From Diplocloster modestus (GTDB lineage Bacteria > Bacillota > Clostridia > Lachnospirales > Lachnospiraceae): a DNA stretch of 64,000 nucleotides. Every line of letters begins with the position of its first letter. The first letter of the stretch is position 1. Both the position numbers and the translations under genes were made by a program. Location of the stretch: positions 62,001 through 126,000 of the forward strand of contig NZ_JAHQCX010000003.1 of the NCBI RefSeq assembly GCF_019042245.1, in the 5' to 3' direction. Positions 10,671-17,885 of this stretch are shown one piece after another. Below the pieces are notes generated by a model. That model was not told where the DNA came from and made no database searches. It worked only from the letters and a program-made list of their open reading frames with translations.

Positions 10671-10673
10671 AGT

Positions 10674-10752
10674 AGCGCTCGAAAGAACCTCGCTGACTAT
10701 TTTTCATGCTTCGCACGTAAATGCCCAAAATACGGGCATTAAGTGCTCATAG
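10674..10752. repeat. Dispersed intergenic element, family B (copy 1)
   Basis: Shares AGCGCTCGAAA, ACCTCGC, TTTTCAT, AATACGG and TAAGTnCTCATAG in the same order and spacing with 22039-22116. A short hairpin (ATGCCC / GGGCAT) lies inside. It directly follows family A here. Function unknown. Confidence 0.6.
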
Positions 10753-10753
10753 C

Positions 10754-10801
10754 TATAAAAAAACAGTCCGGCTCATATCATTTCTCTACACCGTCCTGTT
10801 T
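10754..10801 (-). terminator. Riboswitch expression-platform terminator
   Basis: On the minus strand AAACAGGACGG pairs imperfectly with CCGGACTGTTT and is followed by seven T residues (10757-10763). It lies between the cyclic-di-GMP aptamer and the giant prepilin start. An upstream copy of GGACTGTTT (10834-10842) repeats the 3' arm of the stem exactly and could form a competing antiterminator with the 5' arm. Confidence 0.75.
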
Positions 10802-10865
10802 CTCGCAAAATTTCAGTCAAGCACAGTGCAAGTAAACAGTCCCCCTTTATCCGGAAGCTGAAAAG

Positions 10866-10945
10866 TTGCAACTGGCCGTCATATCTTTTATAAGACGTAG
10901 ACCCTATAGCTTTGCGTCACTGCCTTTCGACAGTTTTGCCTTTAT
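10866..10945 (-). promoter_or_regulatory. Cyclic-di-GMP-I riboswitch (GEMM-I)
   Basis: The minus strand reads AAAGGCAAAACTGTCGAAAG, then GCAGTGACGCAAAGCTATAG, then GGTCTACG, a variable stem, and GACGGCCAGTTGC. These are the conserved blocks of the GEMM-I aptamer: the GGCAAA start, the GAAA tetraloop, GACGCAAAGC and the closing GGCCnGnTGC. The aptamer lies in the leader RNA of the giant prepilin operon, about 360 nt before the start codon, and is followed by a terminator. It should tie expression of the surface fibre to the second messenger cyclic di-GMP. Whether ligand turns the operon on or off cannot be told by eye. Confidence 0.95.
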
Positions 10946-10967
10946 GAATTTTGTTCAGTTTTGTCTT

Positions 10968-10996
10968 ATTATACACATTCTGCAAGGATAAATCAA
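10968..10996 (-). promoter_or_regulatory. Sigma-A promoter of the giant prepilin operon
   Basis: TTGATT at 10991-10996, a 17-nt spacer, and TATAAT at 10968-10973 preceded by TGTG (an extended -10). The start point would be near 10961, just before the cyclic-di-GMP aptamer. Confidence 0.85.
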
Positions 10997-11042
10997 CCAT
11001 TTTACACATTCCTAATTTACATAATAATATGCTTTTGTGGTT

Positions 11043-11094
11043 AAAAAAAGATCCTCCCGGCAGAATGTGATTTTCCTGCCGGAAGGATCTTTTA
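11043..11094 (-). terminator. Rho-independent terminator of the binding-protein gene
   Basis: On the minus strand AAAGATCCTTCCGGCAG pairs with CTGCCGGGAGGATCTTT across a short loop, and the second arm runs into a T tract. It begins 4 nt after the stop codon of the gene at 11098-12162. Confidence 0.93.
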
Positions 11095-11097
11095 CTA

Positions 11098-12162
11098 TTA
11101 TTCATATAAATTTCTGGCGATTCTTTCATTCTCCAAATTATCTGCATTTACCCAAACAAAACCGGTGTTTATCTCCGAAGCATTGGGCATACCTGCAGCA
11201 GCCCTGGCAGCAGCGATAATTGTCGTATATCCGATAGCGTAAGGTTTCTGTGTTATAAAACCGACCTCACGTCCTTCCTTCACCGCTTCGATCTGCTCCT
11301 GCCCGGAATCAAAACCAACGATCTTCAGCTGACTGTCCGGGAGCTTTCCGGCCGCGTTCAGGATGCCGATGCTGGCCGCCTCATTGCCTCCGAAATAGCC
11401 GTCCAGCTGCGGATACTGCCGGATCACCTGCTCCGCAATCTCTTCCGCCGTCATATCCTGATCCAGCATATAAGAGACGTTCACCACTTCCACCTCCGGG
11501 TAATCCGCCTGGATTTTATCCATAAAACCGTCCCGTCTTTGGACTCCGGACTCCGAGGAATCATCCGCCAGCAGCACCGCCAGCTGCCCTTTACCGCCGA
11601 TCGCGTCGCACAGCTCCTGAGCCGCCCGTGCGGCCGCTTCATAGTGATCCGTAGCGCAAGTAGCCTGTACGATGTCGCTGTTCTTACCGGAATCAAAAGC
11701 AACCACCGGTATATCATTTTCCTGCGCCTGTTCCAGCTGGAATTCACAGGACTTCATGTCTATAATCGCCAGCGCCAGTGCCGCGGGCTGATTCTCCAGT
11801 ATCTCATCGAGCATATTGATCTGATCTTCCACATCATTTTCCACGTCGGGCGCTTCATAGACCAGTTTGATCTCATCCGATCCCTCATAACCAAGAGAAG
11901 CATTCAGATCCTCCACCGCATGTTCCGCGCCGTCTCTGACCGCGTTCCAATACTGGTTGGCATTCCCCTTGGCGATCATCACGATCTCGCTTCCCGGCTC
12001 CAGCGTTATGCCGAATACGGACTGGTAATCAATTCCATTGACTGCGATCGGATCGATCCGTTCAATCTCGCTTTCCTCTGCCTGTACCTGAGCCTCGGCG
12101 CAGCCGGACAGCAATCCCGCCATCATGCCAAAAGCCATCAGCAAACCTGCAAATTTCTTCAT
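11098..12162 (-). CDS. Sugar-binding lipoprotein, periplasmic-binding-protein type 1 (orphan)
   Basis: 354 aa from the ATG at 12162 (GGAGG 5 nt upstream). Residues 1-20 are a lipoprotein signal ending in LLSGC, so the protein should be tethered outside the membrane. The rest matches the ribose/galactose-binding (Peripla_BP_4) family: an early IVMIAKGNANQYWNAVRDGA segment, VVAFDSGKNS, a TDHYEAAARAA hinge segment, VLLADDSSESGVQRRDGF, and VGFDSGQEQIEAVKEG near the C-terminus. No permease or ATPase gene adjoins it; the nearest transporter is the Rbs-type set at 17.9-21.7 kb. It has its own promoter and terminator. It could feed that transporter or act as a sensor. The ligand is not evident. Confidence 0.88.
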   Translation of the reverse strand: MKKFAGLLMAFGMMAGLLSGCAEAQVQAEESEIERIDPIAVNGIDYQSVFGITLEPGSEIVMIAKGNANQYWNAVRDGAEHAVEDLNASLGYEGSDEIKLVYEAPDVENDVEDQINMLDEILENQPAALALAIIDMKSCEFQLEQAQENDIPVVAFDSGKNSDIVQATCATDHYEAAARAAQELCDAIGGKGQLAVLLADDSSESGVQRRDGFMDKIQADYPEVEVVNVSYMLDQDMTAEEIAEQVIRQYPQLDGYFGGNEAASIGILNAAGKLPDSQLKIVGFDSGQEQIEAVKEGREVGFITQKPYAIGYTTIIAAARAAAGMPNASEINTGFVWVNADNLENERIARNLYE

Positions 12163-12219
12163 ACTTTCCTCCAGTGGCGCATTTACTGCGCTCCCCTTTG
12201 AATCCAACAAACAAAATCT

Positions 12220-12249
12220 GTTATACCACAGGACAAGCCTGATTGTAAA
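12220..12249 (-). promoter_or_regulatory. Putative promoter of the orphan binding protein
   Basis: TTTACA at 12244-12249 and TATAAC at 12220-12225 on the minus strand, separated by 18 nt, 58 nt before the chosen start codon. Confidence 0.55.
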
Positions 12250-12391
12250 GAATAGATTTATTTCTTGTAAAATTCAAGTTTATCATAGCACGCTTTCTTT
12301 GAATTACAAGAGGATTCAAAAAGTTATAAGAAAAATTTAAGAAATTAGTTATTACTGATTTGAGCAAGAACAGGCCAGATACAAACACACT

Positions 12392-13420
12392 TCACCTATC
12401 CAGGATTCCTTTCATTGGATACTCCTTCGCAGTCCAGATCCCCGGATTTTCATTTTGGCTTTTCAGGCACTCATATATTTTCCGGGATATTTCCGGAAAA
12501 TTCTGTCGGTATGAGATCATTCTTTGCTGTTCCGATCCGGGCACCGCATCAATTACGGCGAGGATTACCGACCGGATATCCATCCGGTCGAACACTTTTG
12601 ACACCGCGATGCCGATATCCTCATCTGTACACAGTATCGCATCAGGCAGCCGCCCCTGGCCTAAAAGTCCTCCGATCAGTTCCTGCGAACATCGTTCCGC
12701 TTCCCTCCTCCGGCTCCAGGGCAGCTCCAGCATCGAATCCCTCTGACACCGCGTCTGCAAGAATGCTTCTTTTCGTTTCCTGATACTGAAGATCTCTTCC
12801 CTGTCCCATCCCAGATAGCCGATACTTTCACCACCCTGTGCGCGGATAGACTTACAGAGCTCATGAATGGCTGCCTCATTATCCAGATGGATACAATCCG
12901 CATAGGGGACTGCCAGATCCGTATCAAAAAAAACCATATTCATTCCCAGCGCCCGCAGCCGCTTCAACCGCTCAAAGTCCACCTTATTGTCATCCAGCCA
13001 GACCACCGCGTTATACAGTCCTTTTTCATACAACCGGTACAGACAGTCCTCAATCGTCCCATTCTCCGCCTTCTGCGCAAACAGCACCAGCGAATCCTGA
13101 GAATCCGCATACTTCTGAAAATCCTCAATAAATTCCGAGAAAAACGGACTTCTGGCCGGAGCCGTCAGCGTAACCGTATCCATTGTTCCCCCATGCCCCG
13201 TATTCCGATACATGATCCTGGTCCCGCTTCCAACCTCGCGCAGGATCACGTTCTCTTCCTCCAGAAGCTCTAACGCCTTCCGCACGGTCACCCTGCTCAC
13301 ATCCCACTGATCTGCCAGGGTTCTTTCGGGAGGAATCTTCTCTCCTTCTTGATACGTTCCGTCATATATCAATCTGCATATCCTATTCTTAATCTCCACA
13401 TACAAACTATCCTGATGCAT
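12392..13420 (-). CDS. GntR-family regulator with sugar-binding-protein-like sensor domain
   Basis: 342 aa. Residues 1-75 form a GntR winged helix-turn-helix (LYVEIKNRICRLIYDGTY, IPPERTLADQWDVSRVTVRK). Residues about 90-340 resemble a LacI/periplasmic-binding-protein sensor, as in AraR-type regulators, with HLDNEAAIHEL, SIGYLGWDREE and LPDAILCTDEDIGIAVSKVF. Such proteins bind a palindromic operator as a dimer and let go, or bind, when a sugar enters the sensor. It lies directly downstream of the glycyl-radical enzyme gene on the same strand. The 12+1+12 palindrome at 16914-16938 over the activase promoter is a good candidate operator. The start at 13420 is preferred to upstream codons because homology begins at once. 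Confidence 0.88.
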   Translation of the reverse strand: MHQDSLYVEIKNRICRLIYDGTYQEGEKIPPERTLADQWDVSRVTVRKALELLEEENVILREVGSGTRIMYRNTGHGGTMDTVTLTAPARSPFFSEFIEDFQKYADSQDSLVLFAQKAENGTIEDCLYRLYEKGLYNAVVWLDDNKVDFERLKRLRALGMNMVFFDTDLAVPYADCIHLDNEAAIHELCKSIRAQGGESIGYLGWDREEIFSIRKRKEAFLQTRCQRDSMLELPWSRRREAERCSQELIGGLLGQGRLPDAILCTDEDIGIAVSKVFDRMDIRSVILAVIDAVPGSEQQRMISYRQNFPEISRKIYECLKSQNENPGIWTAKEYPMKGILDR

Positions 13421-13545
13421 CCGCCTTGTCCTTTCGAGCAACCGGCAACTTATCCACATTCCGGTCCAACTCTACTTATCATATCAACATTAAAGCAGAA
13501 TATCAACAAAGCCACGACCTGGATAAAACAGTATCATAAAACTCC

Positions 13546-15930
13546 TTACTCAAGGTACGCTGATCCCGGGTCCAGCCTTTTTATAATATCTTCCTGGATC
13601 GCAGGAGACAAATCCAGGAAATTTACGAAAGTCCCATGAATACGCACAATATAGACCCCGCCAGGCGCATACTTCCCAGGATTGGCCAGCACCTTACGCA
13701 GCATCTCCGGTGTGGTCACATTCACATATAGATAGAAGGGGGAAATCTCTTCCGTTTTAGGATTATAGAATAAAGGCGCGACGATTTTATTTGCAAACTC
13801 CACGCCCTTTTCCTCATATGTACTGCTTCTGAAATGGGAAGGATTGACTCCAAACGAGGATGCCTCCCCACCATTCATCTTTCCATGGGGAAGTTTCATG
13901 GAGGACAGGATCCGCAGACCTAATCCTGAATTTGCCTCCCCGTACAGGGGATCGATTCCGTAATTAAGCATCTCCCGTGCCTTCCGGCCATCGGGAGTCG
14001 CACCCACCCAGTAGCCGTACAGCAAATGGGTCGACGGCGTGGCATAGTCACAGCGGAAGGGATTTCCCAGATAATTCTTCCTGGAGGCCACCAGATCGGA
14101 AACGCGGCTGGCCAGTTTCGCTGCCTCTTTATCAACCTTGTCTATATTATTTCCAAACTTAGGGCACATCAGCAGATACTGGCGCAGCTCTTCATCGTGT
14201 TGAAAATTATCAGCCAAAGCGGATAGCAGCCGTTTTGCATCCTGAGGCCGTTCCTCCAGCAGCGTGTCAATGGCCGCAAAGGAATCCGCCATCACGGTCA
14301 GTCCGTGGATCAGGCATCCGCTGCCATTATATTTCGTTCCCTGCCGTTTCGTATCCCGGGTATCAATTCCTGTTTCGATCCCACCCATCATGGAGGATAA
14401 GAACGGTACCTGCTGGATAGCGACAGCTTCCGAAGCCGCATTGGCAGAGGCCGTCATCTGATCCACCACGCTCTCCAGATTGTGGTAGAAGAGTTCCCTG
14501 ATATTTTCTACTATTTCCTGCGCATTCTGACAGCCATTTTCCTCATAACTTTTTCCCAGTTTCTTACCCGTGATGGAGGATTTGCCATCATTTAAAATCA
14601 GTTCCAATACTTTGGGCATATTCAGCCAGCTATTCGTGGTATTGCCATTGTCCTTGCCCATAATCAGAGGCTCCTGGCAGCCTGCCACAGAGTAATCCTC
14701 CAGATCCTCATCAGCGACCCCATTGTTTCTCAAAATCTCAAACATGGCATCGTCATTGAACAGGGATGGGGTCAGACAGCCCGGAGTGAAGAAAAATCTC
14801 CCCAGTTCCTCATACAAGCGCTTGGGTGTATTCTTATGGATTTTCACCGATAAGATCGGCTGGGGCAGGTTCATATCATAATAGGCATCCAGCAGCGCGT
14901 AAGAGGTTTCATTGGTCATATCCCGCCCGTCATTTCCTTTGCCTCCGATGATCAGGTTCTGAGATATGGCCCAGCTGCGGTCCGCCACATTGAAAAATAC
15001 CAGCAGGTGCTTGAACAGCGATGCCGCTGTGGCCCGATCTGTATTTCCCGCAGCCCGGTAGGGCTCGAAGATCCGGTCCGCATTTCCTACTGAAAAAGCG
15101 AAAGGATTCGGCGTCTGTTCCAGGCACATCGTCTGCCAGATCAGAAGGAAGGACTGGATCGCTTCATACAGATTTCCAGCTCCGTTTTTGGGAACTTTGC
15201 GAAGGGTCTCTTCCATGAGACAAAACAGTTGCCTGCTGCTGCCGGTGGCCTGGGCCGCCTTTTCATGGGCCAGTGCTGCGTATCTGTCGGCCAGGACCTC
15301 CACCGCGTCCAGAGAGATCCGCATAGCCTCATAATAGTTCTTCTTATCCGGGTCGTCGGTTTTTGCCGCATTTTGAAGAATCTGTCCTTTTAACAGCTTC
15401 GTCCCGCCTTTCAGGAACGGACGCACATCGGGGATCAGATGTCCTGTCACCTGTTCAATAAAGAAAACCGCTTCACTGGTACTGTCGCCTGCGATCTCAT
15501 AAGCTTTCTGAAGCGCATTGGCATAAGCCGTATGATTATTATACTCTTTCAGATCATGGATCCGCTCCTCAGTGATATCCCCCACCGGATCAATATCACC
15601 GAATACGGCGGTTGGATCGCAGTAGCCCGAGAAGGAATCCACCGTAAAGGCTGGATTGATCAGTGCATAGGACCGGGCGAAGGAATCATCCTGGGTTCCC
15701 GCGAATACATTGTAGTCACTGATCCAAAGCGGAATTTTCTTCATAATCTCAACCTGTGTTTTTGCGATGCGTATGCAATCGGGATCCTCTTTGAATTTTT
15801 CATCACAAGCTCTTGCGATCTCTTTCGCCAGAAACCAGCCCTCCAGATGGTCTATTGCCCGTTCCTCCTGGAAGCGTTTCCTGGCCAGCCTGGTTATTTC
15901 CTCATTTTCTAAAATAGTTCGGATATCCAT
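13546..15930 (-). CDS. Divergent glycyl-radical enzyme (PFL-like family)
   Basis: 794 aa from the ATG at 15930 (AGAGGT upstream); about the normal length for the family. It has the PFL-like barrel and the family's ATPDGRKAREMLNYGIDPLY stretch at about 645-663. The active-site loop reads DYSVAGCQEPL, with thiyl Cys418 and Glu420. The C-terminal radical loop reads VRIHGTFVNFLDLSPAIQ with the radical glycine at about 766. Most known families have a small residue before this glycine and an aromatic after it (RVSGY, RVAGY) and GCVEP at the cysteine; here the glycine is flanked by His and Thr, and Val is replaced by Gln. A matching activase lies 68 nt upstream. The substrate cannot be named. The neighbouring GntR/sugar-sensor regulator and sugar transporters hint at a sugar- or polyol-derived compound, by inference only. 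Confidence 0.9.
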   Translation of the reverse strand: MDIRTILENEEITRLARKRFQEERAIDHLEGWFLAKEIARACDEKFKEDPDCIRIAKTQVEIMKKIPLWISDYNVFAGTQDDSFARSYALINPAFTVDSFSGYCDPTAVFGDIDPVGDITEERIHDLKEYNNHTAYANALQKAYEIAGDSTSEAVFFIEQVTGHLIPDVRPFLKGGTKLLKGQILQNAAKTDDPDKKNYYEAMRISLDAVEVLADRYAALAHEKAAQATGSSRQLFCLMEETLRKVPKNGAGNLYEAIQSFLLIWQTMCLEQTPNPFAFSVGNADRIFEPYRAAGNTDRATAASLFKHLLVFFNVADRSWAISQNLIIGGKGNDGRDMTNETSYALLDAYYDMNLPQPILSVKIHKNTPKRLYEELGRFFFTPGCLTPSLFNDDAMFEILRNNGVADEDLEDYSVAGCQEPLIMGKDNGNTTNSWLNMPKVLELILNDGKSSITGKKLGKSYEENGCQNAQEIVENIRELFYHNLESVVDQMTASANAASEAVAIQQVPFLSSMMGGIETGIDTRDTKRQGTKYNGSGCLIHGLTVMADSFAAIDTLLEERPQDAKRLLSALADNFQHDEELRQYLLMCPKFGNNIDKVDKEAAKLASRVSDLVASRKNYLGNPFRCDYATPSTHLLYGYWVGATPDGRKAREMLNYGIDPLYGEANSGLGLRILSSMKLPHGKMNGGEASSFGVNPSHFRSSTYEEKGVEFANKIVAPLFYNPKTEEISPFYLYVNVTTPEMLRKVLANPGKYAPGGVYIVRIHGTFVNFLDLSPAIQEDIIKRLDPGSAYLE

Positions 15931-15998
15931 CTTCTTACCTCTCGTGATCCTTTCCAAATCATTAGATTTTCTGTTCAAACTGACCGGACTTCTGTTCT

Positions 15999-16868
15999 TT
16001 ATGTAGTCTGGTAATTCAGTCCGGCGTCCCGAAACGCCTGCCTTGCCTCAGCTGCTTTCCTGCTGTCAATATGTGCATCCCCCATCTGGTAGTTCAGCCC
16101 GCACTGTTCCCATTTATTTTTTCCATATTCGTGATAAGTCAGAATCTCAAATGTCACATTCGGTCCCGCAAGCTTTCGGAAGAATCTGATAAAGTTCTGC
16201 ACATCCTCCTGTGAGTCGTTCACTTTGCCGATCATAGGGACCCGGATATGAACTCTCGGATGATTGCCAGCGGCCTGTGTAAGATTCTCAAGTATCCGCA
16301 CATTTGAGATTCCGGTAGCTGCCTTATGCTTATCAGGGTCGATCTGTTTGCAGTCTATAATCAGCTGATCAATAAGGGGGAACATCTCCGGTAATCCCGG
16401 ATAACTTCCGTTTGTCTCGATGGCCGTATGTATATCCTCCGCCTTAACCGATGCCAGAACTTCCGCCAACGCTTCCGCCTGCATAGTCGGCTCTCCGCCT
16501 GTAAAGGTAACGCCGCCGCCATCGTAGAACATGGGGCTGGCAGACAGGATATCCTCCACCGTCTGTCTGGTTTCCTGCTGGACACAGGACAGATATATTC
16601 CCTTATTGCGATGAATGGTAAGGCACTCCCTCTGTTCACAGGTAGCGCACTTGGAACGGTTCAGCTTTTTCCCGCTAATCGCTCCATGCGGGCATACCGA
16701 ATCCAGAAGCCAGTCCGGTTCCACGAACAGGGTGCCGGACGGTGACATTCCTTCTGGATTTGAGCACCAGGGGCATCTCATATTGCACCCCTGCAGATGA
16801 TAAACCAGACGATTTCCCTGACCGTCCTGTGAATAATTAAATCCTTTCTGAAAAATTCTGATTTTCAT
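15999..16868 (-). CDS. Glycyl-radical enzyme activase (radical SAM)
   Basis: 289 aa from the ATG at 16868, with GGGGGATC just upstream. It carries the radical-SAM cluster motif C-x3-C-x2-C in LQGCNMRCPWCSNPE, then four further cysteines (SVCPHG, SKCATC, EQREC) between residues about 55 and 90, like the iron-sulfur insert of glycyl-radical activases, and GGGVTFTGGEPTMQ, the SAM-binding glycine-rich motif. It should cleave S-adenosylmethionine and abstract hydrogen from the C-terminal glycine of the enzyme encoded next. The pair is cotranscribed from the promoter at 16920-16948. Confidence 0.95.
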   Translation of the reverse strand: MKIRIFQKGFNYSQDGQGNRLVYHLQGCNMRCPWCSNPEGMSPSGTLFVEPDWLLDSVCPHGAISGKKLNRSKCATCEQRECLTIHRNKGIYLSCVQQETRQTVEDILSASPMFYDGGGVTFTGGEPTMQAEALAEVLASVKAEDIHTAIETNGSYPGLPEMFPLIDQLIIDCKQIDPDKHKAATGISNVRILENLTQAAGNHPRVHIRVPMIGKVNDSQEDVQNFIRFFRKLAGPNVTFEILTYHEYGKNKWEQCGLNYQMGDAHIDSRKAAEARQAFRDAGLNYQTT

Positions 16869-16913
16869 ATGATCCCCCATATCTTCATCCGGTTTCCGAT
16901 TCTATCGTTCGTT

Positions 16914-16938
16914 ATTGGTATTATATTATAATACCAAT
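16914..16938. promoter_or_regulatory. Perfect 12+1+12 palindrome, likely operator
   Basis: ATTGGTATTATA, one base, then its exact complement TATAATACCAAT. The palindrome covers the -10 box and most of the spacer of the activase promoter, so a bound dimer would block RNA polymerase. The nearby GntR regulator is the obvious candidate ligand. Confidence 0.75.
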
Positions 16939-16948
16939 TTAGTGTCAA
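16920..16948 (-). promoter_or_regulatory. Consensus sigma-A promoter of the glycyl-radical operon
   Basis: Minus strand: TTGACA at 16943-16948, a 17-nt spacer, and TATAAT at 16920-16925, all perfect matches. Transcription would start near 16913, about 45 nt before the activase start codon. Confidence 0.9.
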
Positions 16949-17027
16949 GATTTTCCTGTACGATAGATAGCATATTTATACTGGAGTCAATATTTTCCTG
17001 CGACATAGCATATTTATACTGTCAAGA
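16944..17027. repeat. Two imperfect tandem units of about 42 bp upstream of the promoter
   Basis: Each unit runs GTCAA-(g/t)-ATTTTCCTG, a short variable part, then ATAGCATATTTATACTG. They lie just upstream of, and touch, the -35 box of the glycyl-radical operon. They may be stacked binding sites for an activator or a simple duplication. The rest of 16869-17270 holds only the promoter, the operator and a terminator. Confidence 0.7.
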
Positions 17028-17177
17028 CCAATTACCCTGCCGAATCCGGCTGTCTTAACAGCAGGCATGCCAAGAGATACATGGATATGGCAAATGAACC
17101 GGGAAACGATCTGCCCGGATGTTTACGAAAAGGCGCTTTCCATATTTCTTATTTTAAAGGAGTATCCCCTATAGAAT

Positions 17178-17228
17178 AAAAAGATTGAGAACCTGCCTGG
17201 CACTTCGGGCAGATTCCCAATCTCTTTT
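17178..17228 (-). terminator. Terminator after the mutarotase gene
   Basis: Minus strand AAAGAGATTGGGAATCTGCC pairs with GGCAGGTTCTCAATCTTTTT through AGATTG/CAATCT and CTGCC/GGCAG blocks, followed by a T run. It ends the Rbs/FucU gene group. Confidence 0.8.
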
Positions 17229-17270
17229 GGCTGTCGGTAGCAATCCTGAAATTCGGGGAAATACGGCAGA

Positions 17271-17711
17271 TTAGTCCGTAACGACCCCTTTTTGCAGCAT
17301 GATATTCGCATATAGAGCGCTCTCACCTGTAGCGATAATCGCATAAGCCGTTTTAGACTCATCATAGAATTCAAAGCGTTCGATCTGTCCTATGGCATCC
17401 GCTCCGCGGCTGTCATGTTTCGCCACGATCTCTTTGTAGGTCTCCCAGATCGGGGTTTCCACGGTATCACCTTTCATGACTTCCATCAGGTTCACGGGCT
17501 TTTCCACATAGGTATCCAACGGGAACACCTGCAGGATCGCGTCCAGCAGTTCCGGTACCCCATGTCCGTCACAGCGGATTACGACAGCGTCTTTTCCCAT
17601 GCTCTCCGCAGGGAAATTTCCATCTGAAATAACCAGCCGGTCGCTGTGGCCCATTTCGCAAAGTACTTTCAGTAATTCGGGAGATAAGATTTTTGGTACT
17701 CCTTTTAACAT
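17271..17711 (-). CDS. fucU: RbsD/FucU-family sugar mutarotase
   Basis: 146 aa starting MLKGVPKILSPELLKVLCEM, followed by GHSDRLVISDGNFPAES, the FucU version of the RbsD/FucU fold. FucU interconverts the alpha and beta anomers of L-fucose; other members act on ribose or rhamnose. Length and motif fit. GGAGG stands 9 nt before the ATG. It is the last gene after the Rbs-type transporter (174 nt from the binding protein gene, with a hairpin between), so it probably speeds entry of the imported sugar into metabolism. The exact sugar is not proven; the fucose isomerase gene at 39.1 kb is compatible with L-fucose. Confidence 0.88.
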   Translation of the reverse strand: MLKGVPKILSPELLKVLCEMGHSDRLVISDGNFPAESMGKDAVVIRCDGHGVPELLDAILQVFPLDTYVEKPVNLMEVMKGDTVETPIWETYKEIVAKHDSRGADAIGQIERFEFYDESKTAYAIIATGESALYANIMLQKGVVTD

Positions 17712-17812
17712 GATGATTATCCTCCTCTTTTATACGATTGTAATCAAACGGGATTGTAACAGGAACCTATTCCCAATTCAGAAATCATTTTGATTCATAG
17801 AATTACCTAAAT

Positions 17813-17839
17813 GAAATGCCCCGATGAACGGGGCATTTC
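17813..17839 (-). terminator. Hairpin after the Rbs-type binding protein
   Basis: GAAATGCCCC and GGGGCATTTC form a perfect 10-bp stem with a 7-nt loop, 46 nt past the binding protein stop. The T run is short, so it may only lower read-through into the mutarotase gene or protect the abundant upstream messenger. Confidence 0.65.
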
Positions 17840-17885
17840 GTTTATCCATGCTCAGAAACAATTTCTTAAGCAATTATACCAAATC

